NCBI RefSeq assembly: GCF_001612615.1
Contig: NZ_BDAU01000027.1
Span: forward strand, 1 to 44,217
Direction: 5' to 3'
Length of the DNA: 44,217 bases
DNA from: Nocardia amikacinitolerans NBRC 108937
GTDB taxonomy: Bacteria; Actinomycetota; Actinomycetes; Mycobacteriales; Mycobacteriaceae
Under the pieces are notes generated by a model. That model did no database searches, was not told the origin of the DNA, and saw only the letters and a list, made by a program, of their open reading frames with translations. The translations under genes were made by a program, and so were the position numbers. Shown here one piece after another: positions 34,633 through 42,000 of this stretch; position 1 is the first letter of the stretch, and every line of letters begins with the position of its first letter.

Positions 34633-35853
34633 TCAGCGTGGCTCGGCCGCGGCGCGCACGGGATCGGGGAGGGCGACGGCATCCGGGCGCTGGTCGAGCC
34701 GGAAGACGCACTTCGTCCCGGTGTAGATGCTCGGCATGCAAAGGTTGCAGTGGGTGCATGCCGATCGGGCCGCTTCGTCGGATTGGATGCGGCGCAGCAG
34801 GTTCGGCTCGCGCAGCAGGGCGCGGCCCATGGCGACGAACTCGAAACCCTCCCGCATGGCCAACCGCATGGTGTCGAGGTTGGTGATGCCGCCGAGCAGG
34901 ATCAGCGGCATGGCGAGTTCGCGGCGGAACTGCCGGGCCCGTTCGAGGAGGTACGCCTCGCGGTAGGGGTACTCGCGCAGGAAGCCACGACCGACCATGC
35001 GGAAGCCCCAGCGAGCCGGTCCGGGAAGGACTTTCGCGAATTCGTGGCGGGGTGCGTCGCCGTGGAACAGCAGCATCGGGTTGAGCAGGGAACTTCCGGC
35101 CGTCAGTTCCAAGGCGTCCAGCGCGCCGTCCGCCTCCAGCCACGCGGCGACCTGGAGCGATTCCGGCACCGTGAGGCCGCCGCGGACCCCGTCCTCCATG
35201 TTCAGCTTCGCCGTCACCGCGAGGCGGCCGCCAATGGCTTCGGCCACCGCGCAAGCGATTTCGCGGACGAACCGGGCACGGTTGGCCGCCGACCCGCCGT
35301 AGCGGTCCTTCCGCCGGTTCAGCAGCGGGCTCAGGAAGGAGCTCGCCAGATAGTTGTGCCCGAAGTGGATTTCCACCGCGTCGAATCCCGCTCGCTCGGC
35401 CAATCTCGCGGCGTCCGCGTGGGCTGTGACGAGCTCGCGAATCTGGGACTCGTCGGGCACTTTCATCGGCCGCATGCCGAGCGGGCTGAACATGCGGCTC
35501 GGCGCGAGCGCGGGCAACCGGTTGGAGGCGGCGTTGGCCACCGGTCCGGCATGCCCGATCTGCGCGCACGCCGCCGCGCCCTCGGCGTGCACCGCGTCGG
35601 TCAACCTGCGCAGTCCCGGCAGCGCGTCCTCGCGCATCCAGATCTGGTGCCGATCGGTGCGACCGCCCGGCGCTACCGCGCAGTAGGCCACGGTGGTCAT
35701 GCCGACACCGCCCGCCGCGGTCTCGCGGTGGAAGTCGATGAGTTCGTCGGTGACCAGGGCGTCGGGCGTGCGCCCTTCGAAGGTCGCGGCCTTGATCACC
35801 CTGTTACGCAAGGTTATCGGGCCAAGCGTGGCAGGTGCGAATACCTCGGTCAT
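34633..35853 (-). CDS. Old Yellow Enzyme-like NADH:flavin oxidoreductase with Fe-S cysteine motif
   Basis: The 406-residue protein is an FMN-binding TIM-barrel of the OYE/2,4-dienoyl-CoA-reductase group. It begins FAPATLGPITLRNRVIKAAT. It has the catalytic HFGHNYLASSFLSPLLNRRKD (~159-179) and the phosphate-binding FEFVAMGRALLREP. Near the C-terminus CTHCNLC followed 11 residues later by another Cys (about 370-390) matches the 4Fe-4S site of the large dienoyl-CoA reductases, but the NAD/FAD domain that normally follows is absent. The ATG at 35853 follows GGAGGT and overlaps the TetR stop (ATGA), so the two genes are coupled. The substrate is unknown. Confidence 0.87.
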   Translation of the reverse strand: MTEVFAPATLGPITLRNRVIKAATFEGRTPDALVTDELIDFHRETAAGGVGMTTVAYCAVAPGGRTDRHQIWMREDALPGLRRLTDAVHAEGAAACAQIGHAGPVANAASNRLPALAPSRMFSPLGMRPMKVPDESQIRELVTAHADAARLAERAGFDAVEIHFGHNYLASSFLSPLLNRRKDRYGGSAANRARFVREIACAVAEAIGGRLAVTAKLNMEDGVRGGLTVPESLQVAAWLEADGALDALELTAGSSLLNPMLLFHGDAPRHEFAKVLPGPARWGFRMVGRGFLREYPYREAYLLERARQFRRELAMPLILLGGITNLDTMRLAMREGFEFVAMGRALLREPNLLRRIQSDEAARSACTHCNLCMPSIYTGTKCVFRLDQRPDAVALPDPVRAAAEPR

Positions 35854-36419
35854 CGCGAACCTCCTTCCGGCGCGGCGAGTCCGGCGACCACGAAGTCCCG
35901 CAAGGTGGCGACCGCGGATGCCGACAGGTCCCGGTCTCCCGCACCGAACGACATGATGATGAGGTCGAAAGCAAACGACCAGCGTCGCCTGCTTTCCGGC
36001 TCCGCGAGTTCGGGAAGCAGGCCCACCCACGAGTCCATCCGGAACCACGGCTGCTGCCACAACAGAGGATGGCGGCCGAGCACCAACTGGGCGAGCAGGC
36101 GCAGGTGCAGGCGGCCCGCCGGATCGGCGGCGAGTTCGACGAACGGCTCGATCACCGCGTCGACGATCTCGGACACCGAACCGCGCTCGGCGCTCACCGC
36201 GGCGAGGCGGTCGGCCCACAGCGGTCCGAGGCGCTCCTCGAGCAGCGCCACGACCAGGGCTTCCTTCGATCCGAAGTGGTAGTGCACGGCGGCGGGGTTG
36301 GCGCCCGCCTCCACGCAGATCGCCCGTACCGACACGTCCTCGTAGCGGTCGGTCAGCAACAAACGCTCGGCCGCGGCGAGCAGCCGTTCGCGAGTGACCG
36401 CGGAAACTTTCTGAGCCAT
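35850..36419 (-). CDS. TetR-family transcriptional regulator of the OYE operon
   Basis: The 189-residue repressor has the standard N-terminal helix-turn-helix (TRERLLAAAERLLLTD, then VSVRAICVEAGANPAAVHYHFGSKEAL, ~residues 30-56) and a ligand domain after it. It precedes the OYE gene with an ATGA overlap, so the pair forms an operon that the regulator probably controls itself. I chose ATG 36419, since the upstream ATG (36458) lies inside the palindromic operator. No clear Shine-Dalgarno is present. Confidence 0.9.
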   Translation of the reverse strand: MAQKVSAVTRERLLAAAERLLLTDRYEDVSVRAICVEAGANPAAVHYHFGSKEALVVALLEERLGPLWADRLAAVSAERGSVSEIVDAVIEPFVELAADPAGRLHLRLLAQLVLGRHPLLWQQPWFRMDSWVGLLPELAEPESRRRWSFAFDLIIMSFGAGDRDLSASAVATLRDFVVAGLAAPEGGSR

Positions 36420-36437
36420 GGAGGGAGTCAACCACGT

Positions 36438-36466
36438 TTCAATCGTCGATTCAATCACTGATTGAA
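36438..36466. promoter_or_regulatory. Probable TetR operator (palindrome with an extra half-site)
   Basis: TTCAATCA-C-TGATTGAA (36450-36466) is a perfect 17-bp palindrome. A third half-site TTCAATC lies at 36438-36444, 12 bases away. They are 31-47 and 19-25 bases before the TetR ATG, in the gap divergent from the transglycosylase gene, so both directions could be affected. Confidence 0.75.
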
Positions 36467-36605
36467 GTAACCGTGAGGACGGCTGCGAGTCATGGGATGA
36501 AACTCTCGCCGCGTCGGTGTGTCGACCCGATCCATACGGTTACCGATGGTTTGCTGACTTCGCACGAGCTGGTTCCAGTCCATCTGATGCGAAGGGAGCG
36601 AGTCG

Positions 36606-37061
36606 ATGCTTCGGTATTTCCACCCCGCCGCCGCGCTCTGCTGCGCGGCACTGATCACCCTGGCCCCCGCCGCGACCGCGGCGCCGCAGGCCGACCCCGC
36701 CCGCGACGCGCGCGGCAACCAGTCGGCGACCCCGGCTGTCTCGGCCGGAGTGGATCTGATCATGGCTTCGGCGCGCCTCGGGATGAAGACCCTGGCGCTG
36801 ACCATCGTTCCGATCCACCAGTTCCCGTCGTTCGACGCCATCATCACGCGCGAGAGCGGCTGGAATGTGTTCGCGGTCAACCCGACCAGCGGCGCCTACG
36901 GCCTAGGCCAGGCGCTGCCGCCGGAGAAGATGGCCACGCACGGGCTCGATTGGCCCTTCAATCCCGCCACCCAGCTCCGCTGGACCTACGACTACATGGT
37001 CGCCCGCTATGGAAGTCCCGACGCCGCATGGGCGTTCTGGCAGCGGAACCACTGGTACTGA
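36606..37061 (+). CDS. Secreted transglycosylase-like cell wall protein
   Basis: The 151-residue protein has a short basic start and a hydrophobic signal peptide (AALCCAALITLAPAATAAPQ, about residues 9-28), so it is exported. The mature part ends in a lysozyme-like domain with ITRESGWNVFAVNPTSGAYG (Glu in RESGW probable catalytic) and GLGQALPPEKMATHG, as in actinobacterial soluble lytic transglycosylase/aggregation-promoting-factor-like domains. It should cleave peptidoglycan. The ATG at 36606 follows GAAGGGAG. It is divergent from the TetR gene and ends 7 bases before the ABC permease on the opposite strand. Confidence 0.82.
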   Translation: MLRYFHPAAALCCAALITLAPAATAAPQADPARDARGNQSATPAVSAGVDLIMASARLGMKTLALTIVPIHQFPSFDAIITRESGWNVFAVNPTSGAYGLGQALPPEKMATHGLDWPFNPATQLRWTYDYMVARYGSPDAAWAFWQRNHWY

Positions 37062-37068
37062 TACCGCG

Positions 37069-38256
37069 TCAATCCTCGACCGCGAGCGCCTGCCGCATCG
37101 TCAACCGTCCCTGCGTCTGCATCAGCGAACGCCGGTAGATCTTCTCCGCGACCAGGACGATGCCGTAGATCCCCACGGCCATCAGCAGCAACGACACGAA
37201 CGGCTCCCACCAGGCTGCCGTGCCCTCGGCCAATCGGCTCGGCATGGCGACGATCGAGACCACGGGGACGTAGGACGCGATGACCCGCCACGTGCCGGTC
37301 AGGAAGATTCCCGCGAACAGCACGATCATGATCAGCATCGACATCGGCATGGCGGTCGATTGCAGATCCTCACTGCGCGTCGCGAGCGCACCCGCGACCG
37401 CCCAGAAGCTCGCCAGCGCGAGGAAGCCCACCACGAAGAAGACGATGAACCAGCCCGCCGCGCCCGCGATCCTGGCGACCTGATCGCCCCTGCCGATCAC
37501 CTGCAACCCGATCAGTCCCGCCCCGACGAACAGCGCGAGTTGCGCGAACGCCATCACGGTATTGCCCATCACCTTGCCGATCAGCAACTGCCGCAACGGA
37601 ATCGCGCTCGCCAGGATCTCCACGACGCGGTTCTGCTTCTCCTCGACCACGCTCTGCGCGATGGCCATGCCGAACAGGAACGACGCCATGTAGAAGAGGA
37701 ACGCGAAGACGAAACTCACGATGTTCGCCAGACCCGGATCGACCGCGGATTCCTCCAGCAGGTCGTAGGACACGATGCCGCCGCGACCCAACTCCTCCAT
37801 ACTCAGACCCGCGGCGGCGGCATTGCGCTGCACCGCCAACTGCTGCGCGGCGGCGGTGAGATAGGTTGCGGCATCGTCGTTCTGCGCTGTATCGCCGACG
37901 AGGCGCCACCCGCCCTGATCGGCCGCGACCAAACCGACCTCGACGTCCTCGTCGCGCACTTGCTGCTCGACGGCCGCCGAATCGGTCTGCGGGCGTGCGG
38001 TGAAGGTGATCTTCTTGTCCGCGCTCGCCGCCAAAGCATTGGCGGTCTCGACGATTCGATCGGCGCCCGTGCCGACGACGGCGACGTCGATCTCGTCGGT
38101 GCGGTTGCTCATGAACCCGCTGATGGCGAGGGACACGATGATCACGACGATGGTGATCGCCGTGGATACCAAGAAGTTTCGGTCGCGCAGCTTCACCGCG
38201 ATCTCCCGCGCGGCCACGATCCGCCATACCCCGCGCGGGGCGAAATCCGTGCTCAT
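37069..38256 (-). CDS. ABC-2 type transporter permease (NatB-like)
   Basis: The 395-residue protein has an N-terminal membrane helix (FLVSTAITIVVIIVSLAIS), a large extracytoplasmic region of ~130 residues and five or six more helices, the layout of ABC-2 permeases such as NatB and YhaP. The ATP-binding subunit is directly upstream, joined by a 26-codon ORF with ATGA overlaps. The ATG at 38256 has GAGG at a distance of 9-10 bases. The transported substrate is unknown; NatAB-type sodium export or drug/lipid export are the usual guesses. Confidence 0.87.
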   Translation of the reverse strand: MSTDFAPRGVWRIVAAREIAVKLRDRNFLVSTAITIVVIIVSLAISGFMSNRTDEIDVAVVGTGADRIVETANALAASADKKITFTARPQTDSAAVEQQVRDEDVEVGLVAADQGGWRLVGDTAQNDDAATYLTAAAQQLAVQRNAAAAGLSMEELGRGGIVSYDLLEESAVDPGLANIVSFVFAFLFYMASFLFGMAIAQSVVEEKQNRVVEILASAIPLRQLLIGKVMGNTVMAFAQLALFVGAGLIGLQVIGRGDQVARIAGAAGWFIVFFVVGFLALASFWAVAGALATRSEDLQSTAMPMSMLIMIVLFAGIFLTGTWRVIASYVPVVSIVAMPSRLAEGTAAWWEPFVSLLLMAVGIYGIVLVAEKIYRRSLMQTQGRLTMRQALAVED

Positions 38257-38333
38257 GCCTGCGCCTCGCTGACGCTCGGCTCCGGCATGCGCACGGCGCG
38301 CTGGCACATGATTCGTTCACTTCGTTCACTCAT
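38253..38333 (-). CDS. 26-residue ORF linking the ABC ATPase and permease genes
   Basis: This minus-strand ORF starts ATGAGTGAACGAAGTGAACG, encodes MSERSERIMCQRAVRMPEPS plus VSEAQA and stops at TGA 38253. Its ATG overlaps the ATPase stop (ATGA, 38333-38330) and its TGA overlaps the permease ATG (ATGA, 38256-38253). The sequence looks like the Ser-Glu-Arg repeat family that recurs in actinomycete genomes, so the peptide may be unimportant and the ORF may serve as a translation bridge. Whether the peptide exists is unknown. Confidence 0.4.
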   Translation of the reverse strand: MSERSERIMCQRAVRMPEPSVSEAQA

Positions 38334-39208
38334 GCCGTCACCTCCCGGTAGATCTCCGACACCGAAGGCCGCACTTCGGCAAGTTCACGCACCGAGCCGC
38401 GGGCCAGCGCTTCGCCGAGCAGCGCTTCGGTTGTGGCGCCGTCGAGTTCGAGCAGGACGCTGGAGCCGTTCGTTTGCAGCACCCGCACGCCCGCGAACGT
38501 GTGCACCCAGCCGGGGTCGCCGCCGAGCGAGAGCCGATAGCGCGTGGAACCGGTGGAGCGTAGCTCGTCCACCGAGCCCTGCCCGACGACCCGCCCGGAC
38601 GCGAGGATCACCAGCCGGTCGCACAACCGCTCCACGAGATCCAGCTGGTGCGAGGAGAACAGGACGGGCACGTCGCGGTCCGCGTACTCGCGCAATAGGT
38701 CGGCCATCGAGTCGACGGCGGCCGGATCGAGCCCGGAGAACGGCTCGTCCAGGATCAGCAGCGACGGCTCCGCGATCACCGCCGCCGCGATCTGCACCCG
38801 CTGCTGGTTGCCCAGCGAGAGGGATTCCAGCTTGTCCTTGGCGCGGCCGCCGAGATCGAAGCGCTCCAGCAGTTCTTTCGCGCGCCGCCGGGCGTCGGCC
38901 GCCGACTGCCCGCGCAGCCTGGCCAGATAGACGAGCTGGTCGAACACCGGCTGCTTCGGATACAGGCCGCGCTCCTCGGGCATGTAGCCGAACGACCGGC
39001 GATCCGCGGCGGTCACCGGCCTGCCCTGCCAGCGCAGTTCCCCGCCGTGCAGCGCGAGCACGCCCATGATCATCCGCATGGTGGTGGTCTTGCCCGCGCC
39101 GTTGCCGCCGACGAATCCGGTCAGCGCGCCGGGCATCACGGTGAACGACACGTCGTCCACCGCGACCGTGCCCCCGAATCGGCGCACCAGGTGCGCGACT
39201 TCCAACAT
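38330..39208 (-). CDS. ABC transporter ATP-binding protein (NatA-like)
   Basis: The 292-residue ATPase has Walker A (GGNGAGKTTTMRMIMG, ~34-49), the signature LSLGNQQRVQIAAAVI (~residue 132; a natural SLGNQQR variant of LSGGQ), Walker B LLILDEPFSGLDP and the H-loop SSHQLDLVE. The C-terminal ~80 residues match the extension of NatA-type exporters. It drives the ABC-2 permease encoded just downstream. The ATG at 39208 is directly at the start of homology; TAGGGT on the minus strand near 39244 could be its -10. Confidence 0.92.
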   Translation of the reverse strand: MLEVAHLVRRFGGTVAVDDVSFTVMPGALTGFVGGNGAGKTTTMRMIMGVLALHGGELRWQGRPVTAADRRSFGYMPEERGLYPKQPVFDQLVYLARLRGQSAADARRRAKELLERFDLGGRAKDKLESLSLGNQQRVQIAAAVIAEPSLLILDEPFSGLDPAAVDSMADLLREYADRDVPVLFSSHQLDLVERLCDRLVILASGRVVGQGSVDELRSTGSTRYRLSLGGDPGWVHTFAGVRVLQTNGSSVLLELDGATTEALLGEALARGSVRELAEVRPSVSEIYREVTA

Positions 39209-39276
39209 CGAACTCCCCTGTCCTCAGCCGTTCCACCCACCCTAGCGGCGGACCGAGCCATCCGAGGCCGGGACAG

Positions 39277-39546
39277 TCACCGGTGCCGCACACCCGAGGC
39301 GTGGTCGTCGTCGGGCGGGGGCATCTGGGCCGACCAGCCACAAGGCATGCCGCAGTACGCCACGATCTCCGTAGCCACCGTGTCGTCACCGCGGCGACGC
39401 TCGATGGAGGACGCCTCGGCGGGGTAACCGCAGTTCGGGCATTTGCCGAAATAGTCGAGGACCGCGCGGATTCGCACGCGCTCGGACAGCTCGACGCGAA
39501 GGTGGACCGCCGCGTGGTCGTTCGGAGAATCCTTGGCTGTGGACAT
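39277..39546 (-). CDS. Small zinc-ribbon-like hypothetical protein
   Basis: The 89-residue product has the cysteine pairs CPNCG (~36-40) and CGMPC (~65-69), a likely zinc site, after an N-terminal stretch HLRVELSERVRIRAVLDYFG. The C-terminus is Asp/His-rich. The ATG at 39546 has an excellent CGGAGGA ahead of it. It lies between the ABC ATPase and a secreted transglycosylase with 68 and 24-base gaps. I recognise no family. Confidence 0.65.
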   Translation of the reverse strand: MSTAKDSPNDHAAVHLRVELSERVRIRAVLDYFGKCPNCGYPAEASSIERRRGDDTVATEIVAYCGMPCGWSAQMPPPDDDHASGVRHR

Positions 39547-39570
39547 TGGTCCTCCGTGGTGTGCGTCGAA

Positions 39571-41016
39571 TCAGCCCTGCGGCACGGGCAGCGGAATGAC
39601 GATGCCGAACGGGAGGGTGATGGCAGGGGGTGGGCCAGCGGGTGCCGGGAGTTGCGGCACAGGCTCTGGCAAGTTCGACCCGGGTGCGACAGCAGGAGCC
39701 GGTCCGGGGTCCGAGAGGTCCGACTCGGGCGCGGCGGAAGAGTCTGGTCCAGGCTCGAACTCCGGAAGAGCCGACTCCGGCGGGACATCTTGTGGTTTCG
39801 GCTCGTCGTACGGTTGGCCGCCGGTCTGCGGATGCGGGTCCTCCGATGTGCAGGGCATTCCCGGCCGCACCGGTGGGGCTTCTGGCTGGATGGGCTCGAC
39901 TGCAGTGCCGCCGTAGGACCGGCCGGGCACGAGCAGGCGGCCGCCGGGTTCGCCGGGTCGCGGCATCGGAGCTGGAACCACCACCTGCTCACAGGGATTG
40001 GGCTGCGGCTGCGGGCAGAAGATCCCGCACGGAATCGGCGGTAGGCCAGGGATGGTGATCATCACCTGGGTCGGCGCCGGGGCCACGGGGACTTCGGTGG
40101 TAGGCGCCGGTTCCAGCGGGATCGTCGGCGGCGCGGTGGTGGTGTCGACGGCGACCATTTCCGGACCCGACCGGATCACGGGCGCCGACCCCGGCGGAAT
40201 CAATCCCGGATCGATCGTGACACGCGCCGGAGCGCCGCCGGTGCGATAGGCCGCCGACCAACTCAGCACGTCGCTCGCGTACGACAGCGAGTTGTTGTAC
40301 CGCAGCACGGCACGCAATTCCTGCGCCGGATCGCGCAAGTCCGACCCACCCGAACACAGGTACTTGCCCGCGGCCAACGACGCGTCGAACACGTTGTGCG
40401 GGTCCGCGACTCCGTCGCCGTTGCCGTCCGTCGCGTACGAGCTCCAGGTGCTCGGCAGAAATTGCATCGGCCCCATCGCGCGCACATATCCGCCGTCGGC
40501 GGCCTTGATGATCTCGTTGCCCGGCACACTTCCGTCCAACGCGGGGCCGAAGATCGGCGACACCGTCGTCCCCGCGGCGTCTGTGCGACCGTTTCCGGCG
40601 TGGGCGGACTCGATCCGCCCGATCCCGGCGAGCAGATTCCACGTCAACCCGCATCCGGGCATCGAGGACTCCAGCGCCAACTCGGCATTGCGGTAGGCCG
40701 CCAACACGATCTCCGGTATGCCCAGCGACCCGCCGGTGTTCGGCAGCGAAATGTCTTGGAGTGAGACAGAACTGGCGATCGCCGGAGTCATGGCGCGTAG
40801 CCTGCGTGGCGCGTCCGGTGCCACCGGAAGCAGGCCGACGGTCCGCGCGAGTTCGTCCTCGTCGCCTTTTGGCACCGAGCCTTCCCGCGCACCGGCCAGT
40901 ATTGCTTCCGGAGCTTCGGGTGGAGCACTCGAACCGCTCGAGTACGTCGCCGATCCCGTGACGATCAGTCCGGCGACGGCCAGCGCCGATGCGGTCAATG
41001 GAGCGGATACACGCAT
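39571..41016 (-). CDS. Secreted MltB-like lytic transglycosylase with long proline-rich C-terminal tail
   Basis: The 481-residue protein starts with a signal peptide (SALAVAGLIVTGSATYS, ~residues 9-25). The transglycosylase domain (~110-280) has the catalytic Glu in LLAGIGRIESAHAGNG, then AMGPMQFLPSTWSSYATDGN and DPHNVFDASLAAGKYLC, as in MltB-like enzymes that cut peptidoglycan strands. The last ~180 residues are Pro/Glu/Thr-rich with a small Cys cluster (IPCGIFCPQPQPNPCEQVVV) and end in LPFGIVIPLPVPQG; such a tail may span or bind the cell envelope. The gene probably starts a minus-strand operon with the zinc-ribbon gene. Confidence 0.87.
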   Translation of the reverse strand: MRVSAPLTASALAVAGLIVTGSATYSSGSSAPPEAPEAILAGAREGSVPKGDEDELARTVGLLPVAPDAPRRLRAMTPAIASSVSLQDISLPNTGGSLGIPEIVLAAYRNAELALESSMPGCGLTWNLLAGIGRIESAHAGNGRTDAAGTTVSPIFGPALDGSVPGNEIIKAADGGYVRAMGPMQFLPSTWSSYATDGNGDGVADPHNVFDASLAAGKYLCSGGSDLRDPAQELRAVLRYNNSLSYASDVLSWSAAYRTGGAPARVTIDPGLIPPGSAPVIRSGPEMVAVDTTTAPPTIPLEPAPTTEVPVAPAPTQVMITIPGLPPIPCGIFCPQPQPNPCEQVVVPAPMPRPGEPGGRLLVPGRSYGGTAVEPIQPEAPPVRPGMPCTSEDPHPQTGGQPYDEPKPQDVPPESALPEFEPGPDSSAAPESDLSDPGPAPAVAPGSNLPEPVPQLPAPAGPPPAITLPFGIVIPLPVPQG

Positions 41017-41115
41017 TCGGCCCTACCAATCCTCTTCCACGCCGGAGAGCGGCTGTGCTGCTTCGGCGCTCGGTCGGTGGGGCCGCTTCCTCCCCGCCGA
41101 CCCAGGTCACCGACG

Positions 41116-41141
41116 TTCCTCACTTCCCAACGAATGAGGAA
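41116..41141. promoter_or_regulatory. Inverted repeat upstream of the MltB-like gene
   Basis: TTCCTCA (41116-41122) and TGAGGAA (41135-41141) form a 7-bp inverted repeat in an AT-richer upstream region (about 41115-41215). This lies 100-125 bases before the ATG. It may be an operator or leader hairpin; I see no riboswitch consensus. Confidence 0.35.
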
Positions 41142-41276
41142 TTGCCATTAACATACAGCATCATTCACCGACGCCAGAGCACAATTCGTCGAAGACCATT
41201 TAATTACTTATGGACTGCGGTGTGCGTCCGCCCGTACCGCCCCCGCCAGCTGGAGCCGTTCGTCACCCGCCGATGG

Positions 41277-41675
41277 TCACCAGTCGACGAGGCCCAGTTC
41301 GTGCAGTTTGCGGAAGACGAGCATCGAGCCGGGAGCGACGTGGTCCATTGCCGCGTATTCGCGGACGGTGAAGTAGCGGAGTTCGGCGATTTCGCCGCTG
41401 GGGTGCGGGTCGCCGTCGAGTTCGGCGGTGAAGCAGGTCATGTGGAGTCGCGTGCCGGGTGCGTGGCCGTAGGCCTCGGCTTGGAAGACGCCGAGTTCGG
41501 TGTAGGTGGCGACGCCGACGCCCAGCTCCTCGCGGACCTCGCGATGCAGCGCCGCTACGGGCGTCTCCCCCGCGTCGATCTTGCCGCCCGCCATGTAGAA
41601 AACGTCCTTGCCGATGGACCGCGCCTGCAGCAGACGCCGATTCCGGACATGAGCCAACGCAGCTGTGCGAATCAC
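41277..41675 (-). CDS. NUDIX hydrolase
   Basis: The 132-residue protein has a complete NUDIX box, G-KIDAG-E-TPVAALH-REVREELGV (~residues 30-53). It belongs to the small MutT-like type that hydrolyses nucleoside-diphosphate derivatives or oxidised nucleotides. The GTG at 41675 gives a family-typical start (MIRTAALAHVRNRRLLQARS). The exact substrate is unknown. It reads away from hutI and towards the MltB-like gene. Confidence 0.88.
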   Translation of the reverse strand: MIRTAALAHVRNRRLLQARSIGKDVFYMAGGKIDAGETPVAALHREVREELGVGVATYTELGVFQAEAYGHAPGTRLHMTCFTAELDGDPHPSGEIAELRYFTVREYAAMDHVAPGSMLVFRKLHELGLVDW

Positions 41676-42000
41676 CGGCCCACCCTACTGAGCGGAACGG
41701 GCCGCCGGTCAACCCGATATCGGGCACCGCCCGGCACGTCACGACTGCTGCTGCACGATTGTCGAACGGCCGCCCAGCGCGGCACGACCGGGCATCGGCC
41801 GCTGTTGCTCGGCTATCGGGCTGCGGCCTGGCGCGTCATGACCGGGCGTCGGGCGCTGTGCTCGATCCGTAGGTGCCACGGCTATGGCAGCCGACGGCTG
41901 GTGCCGCCAGATGAATCCCCTTGTGCCGGCGCGTGATGTTCTACAGTCGGCTCACACCGATGCGCATCCGGCTGACACGGCATGGTCGCGAGGAGGAATC
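41676..42000. repeat. NUDIX-hutI spacer with palindrome and degenerate repeats
   Basis: This 325-base divergent gap has a perfect palindrome CCCGATATCGGG (41713-41724). Downstream are two or three imperfect repeat units, one sharing CGACCGGGCATCGG (about 41784-41797) with TGACCGGGCGTCGG (about 41839-41852), spaced ~55 bases. No gene is convincing. The hutI ribosome binding site GAGGAGGAATC ends the gap. Confidence 0.45.

Noticed and set aside
41017..41276. A ydaO-type c-di-AMP riboswitch before the muralytic gene
   Set aside because: Such elements often precede cell-wall hydrolase genes in actinomycetes, but the conserved ydaO core sequences are not found; only an inverted repeat is seen.
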